Program-made: the position numbers and the translations under genes
NCBI GenBank assembly: GCA_022539475.1
Contig: VCMS01000551.1
Coordinates: 1-30,473 of the forward strand
DNA from: Gracilaria domingensis
Lineage: Eukaryota > Rhodophyta > Florideophyceae > Gracilariales > Gracilariaceae
Reading direction: 5' to 3'
DNA length: 30,473 bases
Shown: positions 8,923-18,202 of the stretch, in pieces
How the letters are laid out: every line of letters starts with the position of its first letter
How positions within the stretch are numbered: position 1 is the stretch's first letter
The notes under the pieces: model-generated
What the model saw: the letters and a program-made list of their open reading frames with translations, nothing else
Database searches by the model: none
What the model was told of the DNA's origin: nothing

Positions 8923-9520
8923 CATGATGGAAATAGACATATCTCGTTCTCTCTATCATTGTCCAAAATCTCGCCGTCAATCTAGTGTACATAGTCTGCC
9001 TCTGTCATTCCTCAAAGTTGACTCCGTTTTCTTGGATACCAGAATCCCGAGGCGAAAGAAGAGGAACGACTCATACGGAAGGGAGAGGTAGCATGCTGAG
9101 GGGCTAGATTAGAAACTGATTCTAGATAGCCCTAGGACGAGAACAAGCTTACAATCACACACTTTAAGCGCCCTAATAAAGGTTGTTTCCTTGCGAAGTG
9201 AAGATGAACACCCTGCTTCCGTTTAGAACCGTCCGTACTACCACACCGTACATTGAATCCCGAAATACCGATACAGTGCTACAATATCGCTCTCTTTGAG
9301 TCAAGTCAAACTCAAGTCTTCTTCAAACCAGGTTTCTCTAATAAAGAAGGAAGACTTTAGTGGCATCGGCAAAATGCATACATAGAAGACGCAATAATCA
9401 AATGAGCAACACACTCCTGTGTGCACAAAAACATACAACGATTGGCATATCGAAAGCCTGCAGCTCGGATACTTTGACCTTCTCCTCTACTGTGCAGACT
9501 ATGCATGTACTGGTTTGAAC
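8923..9520. other. Flank without recognisable gene
   Basis: AT-richer DNA with no convincing ORF. AATAAA hexamers occur at 9175-9180 and 9340-9345. The last five bases before the LTR are TGAAC, which do not match the bases right of the partner LTR (CAAAG from 21860), so no target-site duplication is seen. Confidence 0.5.
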
Positions 9521-10079
9521 TGTGGTGCAAAACCGGTGACGGGAAAACGACAGCCGCGTCGCGGAAGAGCACCGACAGGGGTGTTCGAACCCTGCTCCCT
9601 ACAGGGGTAGGCGCAGTGACAGAACCCTCCGATAGGGCCAACACGAGCCGGGTGTAAATCCGGGTGACCCCGATCTGGGCGTGCAGTCGGAGGTAGAGGG
9701 GGGTAGAATCGGCGTAGGTATCCGAATGGTTCCGGCGAGCCACAGCGAGTGGGGGTATCCAGCCCAACGGTATGGGACGACAAAAGATCAACAAACGAGC
9801 CGCACTGCGGAGCACTGACTCGCGATAAGCGGGAAAACTCCCGAGACAAATGGGACAAACCTACAATGTAGGGCAGAGTAGCGAAAGCCGTAAGACGGAA
9901 ATGAAAACAATAAAATAGATAAGAAAAGTGCCGTGACGACGGATTAGTACTCCTCAGGGACGGAGGTTGGTTGATCAGCCCGGAATTGCGGCGGTATTCC
10001 CCAGGATGGGGCTTGTGACCGTGCGCAAGCGGCAAGAAGATCAGAGCCAAAAGCCTCGTTGAGGTTTACTTCCCGTACA

Positions 10080-10099
10080 GTGGCGGCAAGTGCCGCCAC
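10080..10099. repeat. Perfect inverted repeat next to LTR TATA box
   Basis: Nine-base arms GTGGCGGCA and TGCCGCCAC with a 2-base spacer. In element sense it lies directly downstream of the TATA box, so a transcript starting about 30 bp further would begin just past it. The same repeat is at 21563-21582. Confidence 0.7.
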
Positions 10100-10106
10100 T
10101 TATATA
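10099..10106 (-). promoter_or_regulatory. LTR TATA box for gag-pol transcription
   Basis: TATATAAG in element sense, the best TATA box in the LTR, present also at 21582-21589 in the 5' LTR, where it would drive the genomic RNA. No clear equivalent is seen in the copy C LTR. Confidence 0.6.
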
Positions 10107-10177
10107 CGGCACTTGGAAATATCAATTAAAATATCTAACTATCCGGCGCTGCCGGCCAATACACTACAGGTGTGCCC

Positions 10178-10197
10178 CCGTGGCATGCTTGCCACGG
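10178..10197. repeat. LTR inverted repeat CCGTGGCA/TGCCACGG
   Basis: Eight-base arms with a 4-base loop (TGCT). The right LTR has the same structure near 21660-21678 with changed loop bases, so the pairing is kept. Confidence 0.6.
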
Positions 10198-10221
10198 CGC
10201 CCGCGCGATCGGGCCAACTTG

Positions 10222-10233
10222 GCACACGTGTGC
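10222..10233. promoter_or_regulatory. CACGTG palindrome in LTR
   Basis: The perfect 12-bp palindrome GCACACGTGTGC contains an E-box/G-box core (CACGTG), upstream of the TATA box in element sense. It is kept in the right LTR, and a 10-bp version (CACACGTGTG) is at 23118-23127 in the diverged copy C LTR, which suggests a bHLH- or bZIP-type factor site. The factor is inference. Confidence 0.5.
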
Positions 10234-10379
10234 AGAAATACTACCCTTCCTAGGCATACCCCAAAATAGGGGCACTACCCCAGTAGCCTCTCATAACCTG
10301 AGGTGTCGAAGCCGGTAACGGATCAACAAACTATGAAAAGCACCTCGGTGCATCCCCACAAAGGGCGTTTTGCTCTACA

Positions 10380-10392
10380 TCTCCCCCTTCTC
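10380..10392 (-). promoter_or_regulatory. Polypurine tract of copy B
   Basis: GAGAAGGGGGAGA in element sense, all purine, directly before the TGTAGAGC of the 3' LTR. This is the expected primer for plus-strand DNA synthesis. Confidence 0.88.
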
Positions 10393-10439
10393 AGGCTGAG
10401 ACACCGACTCCGTCGGCTCGATACGCCTCGCGATGGAGG

Positions 10440-10447
10440 TATATAAG
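10440..10447 (+). promoter_or_regulatory. TATA box of the antisense gene
   Basis: TATATAAG on the + strand, 60 bp inside the LTR edge. In copy C the aligned site is TATTTAAG at 23360-23367, 62 bp inside the edge, in the same GGAG-T context. Position and sequence kept in two diverged subfamilies support a real promoter reading away from the 3' LTR. The ATG at 10433 lies upstream of it and is unlikely to be the start. Confidence 0.6.
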
Positions 10448-10540
10448 GAAGTCTCCCAAGACGGGTCTGCCGAGAACTGTTCGGAGCCACCAACACCTCC
10501 GGTGTCAGTAGCGAACCTCGTCATCTCGAGCCCTTCCGCG

Positions 10541-12232
10541 ATGTCCAACGCACCGAACGGCCCTCCGTCCTCGACGGCACGCATGCAAGTGTCGAACCCG
10601 CCGTTCCGGTCTGTACCTCTCCCGCAGTCGGCGGCTGCCTCCCAGCCGGGTTCTTCCGGACAAGATCACGCTCCAGCTCAGGCTGGTCCCGCGCCCGTGT
10701 GGGATTGGTTCAACGCCGAGATGCCAGCTACGCTGGGTGGATGGCCTACCGCAGGCGCGTTACGCATCCGGGATCCGCACCGGCACAGTTTCCTTTTTGC
10801 CCAGGCTCCCTGGTTTGACGCCGAAGCCGTTCGGGATACAGAGCTCGTCGACTCGTACGCTGTCGACGGTGAACTCCCTGGTGGGCTTCCTGCTGACGTT
10901 ACCCGTTCATGGGACTGGATCGCCCGCGTTGCGGTTATACCGAGCTGCCTGTTTGTAGGTCGAAACGAGACGAGACAATTCGCTCGCAATGAGATGGCCC
11001 GCATTGGGTACGCGTGACACTTCCGAGCTCCGAACGAACATCCGGTGCCGGCACAGTACCAGTACGATGTGGCACGTTACCGAACTTTCGGCGAGGTCGG
11101 CTACGGCGACCATCTAGCCAACGCGTTGGACGAAATTGACCGATATTCGGATACCGTTCAGCCGCAGCAGGAGTTGATCCTGTGGGCGCGGCCGATCCTT
11201 CGCGCCGAGTTCCGGTTCCTTCGCCGTCCTGGACGGTCTCAATTTCATGAAGGCCTCCGATTCGAGAGGAAATGGCGTTCCCGCTTCGGGGTACTGGTGC
11301 CGTACCAGTGCACGGAGGTGGAACGCATTGCGCGTCACTCCCATACTGGGCGATACCTGCCGCTGCCGTCATTCTGGCCTGCGGTCGAAGTCCCACGAGG
11401 CTGTCACGTAGAGCTACCGCCCTGCCTAACTTACATAGGCTCGTACTTCATGAACGATCCGCCTCGCGGCCTGTGGAGCATCCTGGCAACAGAATGGACC
11501 GTCCGCGTTGCGGCTTTCCTCCTCATCGAGGCATATGATTCGTACCGAGTTTGGTTCATCCCGGAACTCATCCGGCAAGCGATCCGAGCGTTGGATCTCT
11601 CCGAAGTGCTCGGCTCGGTCCGCAATGCACGCGACGCCACCGCGTTGGTGGACGTCATTGACCAGATTGACTGGAATGAGGTGCCTGCTAGTCAGGTTTC
11701 CGACGGGGTCCGTCGGCAGTCGGACCGTTCTCCCGGACGGAACGTCAACGCCGGCGACTTCGTATACTTTGACCCATGGATTTGGGAGGTAATTGGTCCC
11801 GCTGAGGCGGCTGGTCGCCGCCGAGAGGAGCGATATATCCCGGAAGGGCACCCGCGTGGGTTCGTATACGTCGACGATGACGGTGATGACCCTGCAGAGG
11901 GAGGAAGTCCCATGGATGAGGGGAGCCCAGTGGGGGTTGCCTCGGAGCCCGACGCTACGGGAGATGACGACGAAGTCGTGATCGTTGACCCACCCGCTGT
12001 AGCGGCTCCCGCTCCGACCGGCCCGTGGGCTCAGGATGTAGCATCCGCCGTGGGCGGCAGTTCTTCTCTCACTCCGCGAGCGGCGGTCATTCGCGACTTC
12101 CTTCGAGGCGTGGGAGTGGCCGTTCCCGATACGGTGACCGACGAGTCGGAGTTGCAAGCAATAGCGGCACAGCGCTTCTCCGGGGCTCCCGGTAGTGGGG
12201 GCACCCCAGGTGCTGGACCGTCCGGCGCGTAA
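10541..12232 (+). pseudogene. Antisense accessory gene of copy B, one in-frame stop
   Basis: A 564-codon reading frame opposite to gag-pol, between the 3' LTR and the end of pol. I chose the ATG at 10541 because copy C has a matching ATG (23536) in the same CCGCGATG context, downstream of a conserved TATA box. The protein has a Pro/Ser/Ala-rich N-terminus, a central folded part with WARPILRAEFRFL (from about residue 215), FGVLVPYQCTE, YDSYRVWFIP (about 332) and IRALDL, then YIPEGHPRGF (about 432), an Asp/Glu-rich stretch and a Pro/Ala/Gly tail with AAVIRDFL. A single TGA at 11015-11017 splits it; copy C has CGC (Arg) there. No signal peptide, membrane segment, zinc knuckle or enzymatic motif is seen, so it is not an env. 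Family unknown to me. Confidence 0.75.
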
Positions 12233-12456
12233 TTCCCCGGCTCGCGATCCCCGACGGGCTACGGTAGTCCGCGATAGACCCCGATGATGAGGGGCGACTC
12301 AATAGTTAGAGGTAAACTTCTCCAGCCGTGCTGGCTTGGCTCAAACTCTTCGTCTTGCTCTCCCCCTTCTCAGTGGGCAATACCTCGTTTGAGGCTGTTG
12401 CGAATGGCCCACAAGAGAGGGGTAACTTTTCCGCACAAGCGGCTGTAGCGATAAAA

Positions 12457-12532
12457 CTTCTTAGTCTTCCTTCCAGTGTCCTGGCTTCTTCTCCTTCTTC
12501 TTAGGCTTCTTTCTTCTTTATCTTCTTCTCCA
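12457..12532 (-). other. Internal purine-rich tract (element sense)
   Basis: About 76 bp of nearly pure C/T on +, so purine-rich (GAAGAAG-type) in element sense, roughly 2 kb upstream of the 3' PPT. It could serve as a second, internal plus-strand primer site, or simply be a slippage-prone tract. Copy C has a T/C-rich stretch in the same place (about 25540-25715). Confidence 0.4.
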
Positions 12533-12545
12533 CTGTAAGTGGCTT

Positions 12546-12715
12546 CCGCATTTCGCGGCATGTTTGTTCAGCAAAAAGCTGTCCGCTTAGAGCGGCCTGG
12601 TCCGCCTGAGGCGGCTAAGTGATCTCAAGTTAACTTAGTTGCATCCGCTTGACGCGGCATATTCTTGCGTAATGCAATACTGTCCGCATGAGGCGGCATA
12701 TTCCGTCCGAGACGG
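12546..12715. repeat. Stem-loop cluster, CCGC-N5-GCGG type (copy B)
   Basis: The same five CCGC-N5-GCGG palindromes plus CCGT-N5-ACGG as in copy A, first at 12546-12558 and last at 12703-12715, with a TTGC-N5-GCAA between them. They lie at the convergent 3' ends of pol and the antisense gene. Confidence 0.75.
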
Positions 12716-12740
12716 CTGCGCTCAATAGGAACGTGGGTGG

Positions 12741-14843
12741 TCAACCCACTTGGGCCTTGTCCAGCGTAGCCGGTATCGGTGTCCGTGTGCGACGGTGGTA
12801 CTGCAAGACCTTCGAGCGAGGCAAGTGCTCAATGGACTCGTGCGTATCCTCTGAGGAGGCGTAGCCGTACCAACGGACTCGATACAGTAGTTCCCCGTCA
12901 GGGGCGTAGCCGTGACTTACCAGACGGTCAATGACATATTCCTCATCGAGAACACTCCGCTCTGTGTGCGGCTTGCTTGAAGAATCCTCTTTCGAGGCGT
13001 AGTCGTCGCTTCTCCCGTCGTGGGCATCGTCGTTCGTGATCGGCTTCCGTCCTGACGGCAGTACATCCTGTACGCCAGGCTTTGGTCTTCGTGACCATGG
13101 TACTTTCCTGACCACCATGCTTCCAGATTCCTGGTTCTTCTCCCCATGCTGCTGGGCTGTGACCGTGCTTCGGTCTTCTCGAATAGCGAGCTTCCGGCGT
13201 TCCGGCACAATCTCCCGTTGCGACGGTGAACGGTCCGCAGAGCGGTGAGCCAGCGAGTGGTGTTCTGGCACGTGCCGTGGCGGCGGTTCGCCGCGCGCTG
13301 CGGTTTGCGACACATGCGCCTTTGCATGGCTGTCAAGAGCCGATTCAAATTGGGAATTTTTTGAACCGTTTTTAGACGGCGCCAGGTCTGTGGCTGGCAC
13401 GTGCCCGGCTTGCGCACTGTAATCCTCGGTTGGAGGCGGATCTCCTACGGAGCTCGACACTTGGCGCGACGTGCACGCGTCGTCAGTGCTTGAGTGCTGC
13501 CCACTTGCTGTGGCTTGACTGTTCGCCACACTGGTGGTTGGTTCCGTCTTTTTGACGACTTTGGCACTCGGTGCTGCACCAAAATCTCCCGAAGTCGGGT
13601 CTGCCGTAACAGCACGGTTTTTTCGAACTAATTCTTCTTTCTCCGGACTTCCGGCTTTGCGATTCACCATAGTGGTGCCTTTCACCTCAGCCTTCCGTGG
13701 TAACGGCGCGTCCTTCTCTTCCGGTCTTCCGGCTGCAATCGTCACCGAGGTGGCGTCCTTCTCAGAAGGCCTCCGCGAAACTGTGCGATCCCTCCGGCTT
13801 TCCGGCTGCAAATCACGTACCACATCGGTACTGTGTTCCCGTTCTTGGGCCTGCAAGCGTAACTCCGTTCGCGACGGCGGTGGTGAGCGAGATTGATCTT
13901 CCTCTTCTTGAGGCTTCCGCGGTAGCTGCGCGTCGTTCTCTTCTTTCCGGCTCTCCGGCTGTGTGTCGCGCGTTGACGTGCATTCATCACGACTTGCGTG
14001 CGATACAGAGGCCTGCGAAGGCGACTCCGTCGACGACGGCGACAGCGACAAAGAGCGACCTGCCTCCTCCCCCTCCTCAGTGGGAGTGTCGGGGGTGGCG
14101 GCGAGTATCCCCATAGGGGCCCTTATCCGCGTGTGCACATGTTCAGCATTGGAGACCGACCTGTCAGATTCCGGCTTAGCAGGCAAATGAGCAAGTCCGC
14201 GATCCGGATGCGGCAACACAGACGGTTGAGTGCGAGTACCCGCCGCGGCGCCTGTTTCCGTTTCGACGGCTGTTTCCTTAGTGGGTGCGGTAGGGGCCGA
14301 CGATGACGGTAGCGAATCCTGCGAAACAGGCTTTGGCGCAGGCGTTATGCGATCTAGCGACAAACGCTCGTGCCCTCCCTTGATATCAAGGACAACCGTT
14401 GTGTCGGTGACAGCAATAACCCGGAACGGGCCGTCCGCGATAGGAGAAAGCTTGTGGCGCTTCTCTTTTTCAGGGTTGTAGTACTCCTTCCGTACGAAGG
14501 CAAAGCTACCTTCCCTGATCTGAAGGGCATTCTTACGCACTCTAGCGTCGAAATTCCGCTTGTATGCGGCCTGGGCCTTAGCGATATGCTGCCCAACTGT
14601 AGGGATAATGTTCTTAAGCCAGTCCTTCCAGGCGTCCCTGTGTAGACGGGGCGACGGAAACTTATCCAAAGTTGGCTGTGGCCCGATAGCCACCGAAGGT
14701 GGGACGCGTGATAGCACAAGCTCGAACGGCGAGATCCGAGTCGTGCGATGAACCTGCGTATTGTAAGCATAAGTCACCGCATCGGTGTACTGATCCCATT
14801 CCGACGGATGCTCGGCAACAAACGTCCGCAATGCGTTGAGCAT
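12741..14843 (-). CDS. pol: Copy B integrase C-terminus, tail and chromodomain
   Basis: A 700-residue segment of Pol. It contains the end of the integrase core, the GPY/F module, the roughly 400-residue Ser/Thr/Glu/Arg-rich tail with degenerate repeats, and an intact chromodomain at residues about 634-683 (12795-12944). The three aromatic cage positions of HP1-type chromodomains are all present: Y636 (EEY), W658 and Y661 (RWYGY). They predict binding of methylated histone H3 and targeting to heterochromatin. A loss of one C near 14868 (CTTCCATT against CTTCCCATT in A) breaks the frame just at the catalytic Glu region, so the integrase is split into this ORF and 14774-16051. The stop is the TCA complement at 12741-12743. 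Confidence 0.88.
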   Translation of the reverse strand: MLNALRTFVAEHPSEWDQYTDAVTYAYNTQVHRTTRISPFELVLSRVPPSVAIGPQPTLDKFPSPRLHRDAWKDWLKNIIPTVGQHIAKAQAAYKRNFDARVRKNALQIREGSFAFVRKEYYNPEKEKRHKLSPIADGPFRVIAVTDTTVVLDIKGGHERLSLDRITPAPKPVSQDSLPSSSAPTAPTKETAVETETGAAAGTRTQPSVLPHPDRGLAHLPAKPESDRSVSNAEHVHTRIRAPMGILAATPDTPTEEGEEAGRSLSLSPSSTESPSQASVSHASRDECTSTRDTQPESRKEENDAQLPRKPQEEEDQSRSPPPSRTELRLQAQEREHSTDVVRDLQPESRRDRTVSRRPSEKDATSVTIAAGRPEEKDAPLPRKAEVKGTTMVNRKAGSPEKEELVRKNRAVTADPTSGDFGAAPSAKVVKKTEPTTSVANSQATASGQHSSTDDACTSRQVSSSVGDPPPTEDYSAQAGHVPATDLAPSKNGSKNSQFESALDSHAKAHVSQTAARGEPPPRHVPEHHSLAHRSADRSPSQREIVPERRKLAIREDRSTVTAQQHGEKNQESGSMVVRKVPWSRRPKPGVQDVLPSGRKPITNDDAHDGRSDDYASKEDSSSKPHTERSVLDEEYVIDRLVSHGYAPDGELLYRVRWYGYASSEDTHESIEHLPRSKVLQYHRRTRTPIPATLDKAQVG
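13632..13970 (-). repeat. Degenerate repeats in integrase tail (copy B)
   Basis: Same four imperfect repeats as 1881-2219 (offset 11751), coding QPESRKE...LPRK-like motifs in the disordered tail. Confidence 0.55.
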
Positions 14844-16051
14844 CGTGCGGTTAAAACGCTCAACCTTCCATTACTCTGGGGATGATATGTTGTCGTAAAC
14901 CAGTTTTGGATCCGCAAGATGCGGCATACGTCCTGAAAGAACTTATCCGTGAACTGCGGTCCATTATCCGATAGTAAGTCAATCGGCGGTCCGTAGACAA
15001 AAACCCAGTGAGTAACGAAAGCTTGGGCGACCGCACTAGCAGTAACCTTCTTTAAAGGCACAGTCCGTACCAGCTTAGAAAAGCGGTCGGTGATAACAAG
15101 CAAAAACCGGTTTCCCCGGCGGGTGCGAATAAACTCGCCGAGTAGATCGATCGCCACAAACTCCAGTGGAGCCCTAGCAGGGAATAGTGCCAACTTCTTG
15201 GAATACTTATGCAGCTTGACGCGGTTCTTCGCGCAGTCAGAACATCCACGAACAGTGGCATACGCGTCGAAAGCCATTGCTGGCCAGTAAAAGTCCTTCC
15301 GTAAGGTGTAGTACAACTTCCTGCCACCAGGGTGGGCTGACAACTTCGCATAGTGCGACAAATGCAGTACTCGTGACTGAAGTGAGTGCGGAACCACAAT
15401 CTGTGGCCTGTTTCCGACAGTTCGGATTAGAAATCCTTGGTCGTTCTCGACGAAAGGCAACTGTGCTCCACCGTTTAGACGACTACGAATCTCCGTACAA
15501 AAACGGTCGGTGTGCTGCTCCCGGATGAGTTCCACCGGCTTGATTGGTACGAAAGAGCCCGGTTCGGGTTGCGTGTCTGACACGGCTAAAACAGCATCGT
15601 AGATGTCCCATCCTTCCGATTCTTCATTGGCATCGCTCGAGCCGTCTTCCACGAGGAAGCACGGTATCTCCAGATCATCGACTGGCGCAGCTTCAGCCGC
15701 TGTTTCCAAGCGGGACAGTGCATCACCCTGAGTGTTCAGGATTCCTTTCTTGTAACGGATTTCGAAGTCGAATTCCGACAAGCGAAGTCTCCACCGCATC
15801 AAGCGGCCAGATGGCTCTGCTATAGAGAGTAGCCAGCGTAATGCCGAATGATCGGTATGAACAATGAAGCGGGTCCCATAAGATATGGCCGCAATGTCTG
15901 TAACGCCCAGACAACTGCAAGCACTCCTTCTCGGATACCGAGTAATTCCTCTCGTGAACGTTGAGGCTCCTTGACCAATACTCAATTGGCAATCGCTCGC
16001 CATCATTGGTGGTCTGGAATAGGGCACAGCCGACTTGGTAGTCGCTCGCAT
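14774..16051 (-). CDS. pol: Copy B RNase H end and integrase core
   Basis: This ORF runs without a stop from the end of RNase H ([20 protein letters not shown]) into integrase. It shows that RT-RNase H and integrase are one continuous polyprotein in this family. The integrase HHCC finger, the first catalytic Asp (AIDLLGEF) and the second (SDNGPQF) are present. After SNG, at 14868, a one-base loss shifts the frame, so the last 25 or so residues are out of frame. The first 50 residues are also out of frame, because single C losses near 15876 and 15919 separate it from the RT part. Confidence 0.85.
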   Translation of the reverse strand: MRATTKSAVPYSRPPMMASDCQLSIGQGASTFTRGITRYPRRSACSCLGVTDIAAISYGTRFIVHTDHSALRWLLSIAEPSGRLMRWRLRLSEFDFEIRYKKGILNTQGDALSRLETAAEAAPVDDLEIPCFLVEDGSSDANEESEGWDIYDAVLAVSDTQPEPGSFVPIKPVELIREQHTDRFCTEIRSRLNGGAQLPFVENDQGFLIRTVGNRPQIVVPHSLQSRVLHLSHYAKLSAHPGGRKLYYTLRKDFYWPAMAFDAYATVRGCSDCAKNRVKLHKYSKKLALFPARAPLEFVAIDLLGEFIRTRRGNRFLLVITDRFSKLVRTVPLKKVTASAVAQAFVTHWVFVYGPPIDLLSDNGPQFTDKFFQDVCRILRIQNWFTTTYHPQSNGRLSVLTARCSTHCGRLLPSIRRNGISTPMR

Positions 16052-18200
16052 CCGTATCTACTGTATATGGCAAACCAGCCTAGGCAGGGATAAAACAGGT
16101 GGCGATGTCACGCGTCCACGAGCGACGAGAAAGCCGCGACCTTGCGGTCGTCGAATTCTTCCAGATCGACTGGCTGTCCTTTGCGAAGAAGCTCGTTCAG
16201 AGGTGCAGCGATATCCGCGAAGTTCGGAATGAAGCGGCGATACACATTGCACAAGCCGAGAAAAGATCGGAGTTCCGTCTGCGTCCTCGGATGCTCAGCC
16301 TCTTTGAGGGATTTCACGCGTACTTCGTCAATCGAAAGCCGTCCGGACGGATAACATGGCCGAGATACCTGACCGTTTCGGTAAAGAACTCACACTTCTT
16401 GAGCTTGAGCGTAATGCCTGCATCGCGTAGGACTCGCATCACATCCCGTACGTGGGTCAAGTGCTCATCCAGGTTGCTGGAGTAGACAATGATGTCATCC
16501 AGGTATACCAGGCAAGTCTTCCACTTGAAGCGGGCTAGCAAAATATCCACAGCTCGTTGAAAGGTGGCTGGCGCGTTCGTTAACCCAAAGGGCATCCGAT
16601 TGAATCGGTACAATCCTTCATGACAACGAAGGCTGTCTTGTCACGATCCTCAGCCTCACGGGAATTGCCATAGCCCAATTCGCATCTAGGGTTGTGAACA
16701 CTTTCGCGTCGCCCAACGAATCGATGCATTCATCTATTCGTGGGATAGGATATACATCCTTGACTGTAGCCGCGTTTAGCTTTGCGGTAATGATGCAAAA
16801 TGCAAGACCATCAGCTTTGGGCGGAGAGCACGGCGATCCAAGTGCTGAGGGTGATAACTCCAGCGCGGACATCTTTCAACTTTGACTTTCTCCTCCTGCG
16901 GCTGCCGTCCGCCTGTAAGGTTTCAAAATGGGCCAGTATTCGGTAGAAATCATCCGATGTTCGTTATACAATCTTACCCAGGTGTGCCATCCCAACATGG
17001 GCGTGAATCCTCAGCAGTGCCGCAATTAATGCGGTGTGAGTCTCTGGACATGTTAAGATCCAGAGACTCCAGTTCCTTGTACTGCCTTATCCTTCGTGTC
17101 GCAGCACTCAGGTTCTTTCCATTACTGCCCGACGACGTCGGCATCGTTCCTTTCGGCAGGCTGCGGTTATTCGCATCGACGAAGTCGCGTAGCATCTCCC
17201 GACGATGTTTCGGTCCGTAATTCGTTGGATTGTTCGTTCGCCTCCCCCTCCTCCGTTCGACGATTCCGAGAACTCGCATAGAAACTGATAGGCACTATAG
17301 CCGCAGGGTGCGAAACACGAACAATAACTTGGTTCTAACAACCGTTGAGGAAAAAGCTGAAGTTTCGAAACAGCAACTGAAAAGGGCTGCCGGTTCGACG
17401 AAAACATCCATTAGCGAGGGTCAGCTGATGCTTCTCCTGTAACGCAGGAACGGTTGTTATTCCGTTTGTAAGCCACATTGTGGGGACAGTCACAGTCCCA
17501 GACCTGTGATCAGGCGGGATGGAAATAGGCGAGCTCTGCCGAGGCTTTGTAGATCCGTTCATACGGCTTGTGCTTTGTGCGCAGGTCAGAAGGGACTTGC
17601 TTCTTTCAGACGGCGGTAGGGGACGCCGAGATCGGTAGAGTAGTCCATCTTCCATTTACGGATGGTTCGCTTCCGCGGTGAATTGCATCGACGAAAGCGG
17701 TACAGCTCGAGCGAGGATGAAACCGGGCAGCGAGTGCTGCAGGAACCAAATAATCGAGCTTCGCACGTAGCGGCAGGCTGACGAGGCAGGCTTTACTCCG
17801 CTCCGTCGCGGTGGGCCGCTTGTGTCGATCCGCTATATAATTGCGGCGCCGACGAACGCGAGACGCAAGTGCGGCGGGAATCATCATTCAAGCAAGAAAT
17901 TTGGCCAGCTCCTGTATCGAGCACGACAAGTACTGCCGGAACCCCAGTGTACTGTGTTCGAAACACCAGGTCTGGCGTTAAACTTTGTAGTTTACGTTTC
18001 GCTCTGACAGGACTCGCTATCCGGCGAACCGGGCTGTTCTTAAGACGTATCCCACGGCGACGAAGGACACAAAGTGTGCTCAGAGTCCGACGTCGTTAGT
18101 GGCCCAGTTTCCGAAGGATTGTAACCCGGGAGCGAGGCGTTCTCACTCAGGCCGCACTACCCCGTCGCGTGGGGGCCCTCTCCAATTGCTGGAGGCTCCT
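15870..18200 (-). pseudogene. pol: Copy B protease-RT-RNase H, many indels
   Basis: Equivalent to copy A 3950-6520. 16314-16613 retains RT motifs MPFGLTNAP and YLDDIIVYSS, and 16108-16317 the RT-RNase H connection. From about 16620 to 18200 the sequence follows A closely but loses a base every 10-20 bp, mostly in homopolymers. Protease and linker are unreadable as protein. Flanks at 12741-16600 are near-identical to A, so this looks like uncorrected long-read sequence next to the gap rather than old decay. Confidence 0.8.
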
Positions 18201-18202
18201 TG

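Larger units (their letters stand above)
9521..10379 (-). mobile_element. 3' LTR of copy B
   Basis: An 859-bp terminal repeat. On + it begins TGTGGTGCAAAAC and ends TGCTCTACA, so in element sense it is TGTAGAGCA...TTGCACCACA with TG...CA ends. It is repeated at 21011-21859 with roughly 95% identity by eye; differences are substitutions plus homopolymer indels, concentrated in the first 110 bp. The PPT abuts its inner edge at 10380. It contains a minus-strand TATA box, two strong inverted repeats and a CACGTG palindrome (separate entries). The AT-rich segment 10113-10145 also has a counterpart in the copy C LTR. Confidence 0.9.
12233..12740. other. Copy B spacer between convergent genes
   Basis: Non-coding spacer between the antisense gene stop and the pol stop. 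It contains, in order, palindromes CCCCG-AC-GGG and CCCC-N7-GGGG, a pyrimidine-rich tract, CCACT-GTA-AGTGG, and the stem-loop cluster. It is almost identical to 486-993. Confidence 0.7.

Noticed and set aside
10433..10540. ATG at 10433 as start of the antisense protein
   Set aside because: It lies upstream of the conserved TATA box and the first 36 codons have no counterpart in C.
10541..12232. Antisense gene as an envelope gene
   Set aside because: It is on the opposite strand to gag-pol, has no signal peptide or clear membrane segment, and no furin-like or fusion features.
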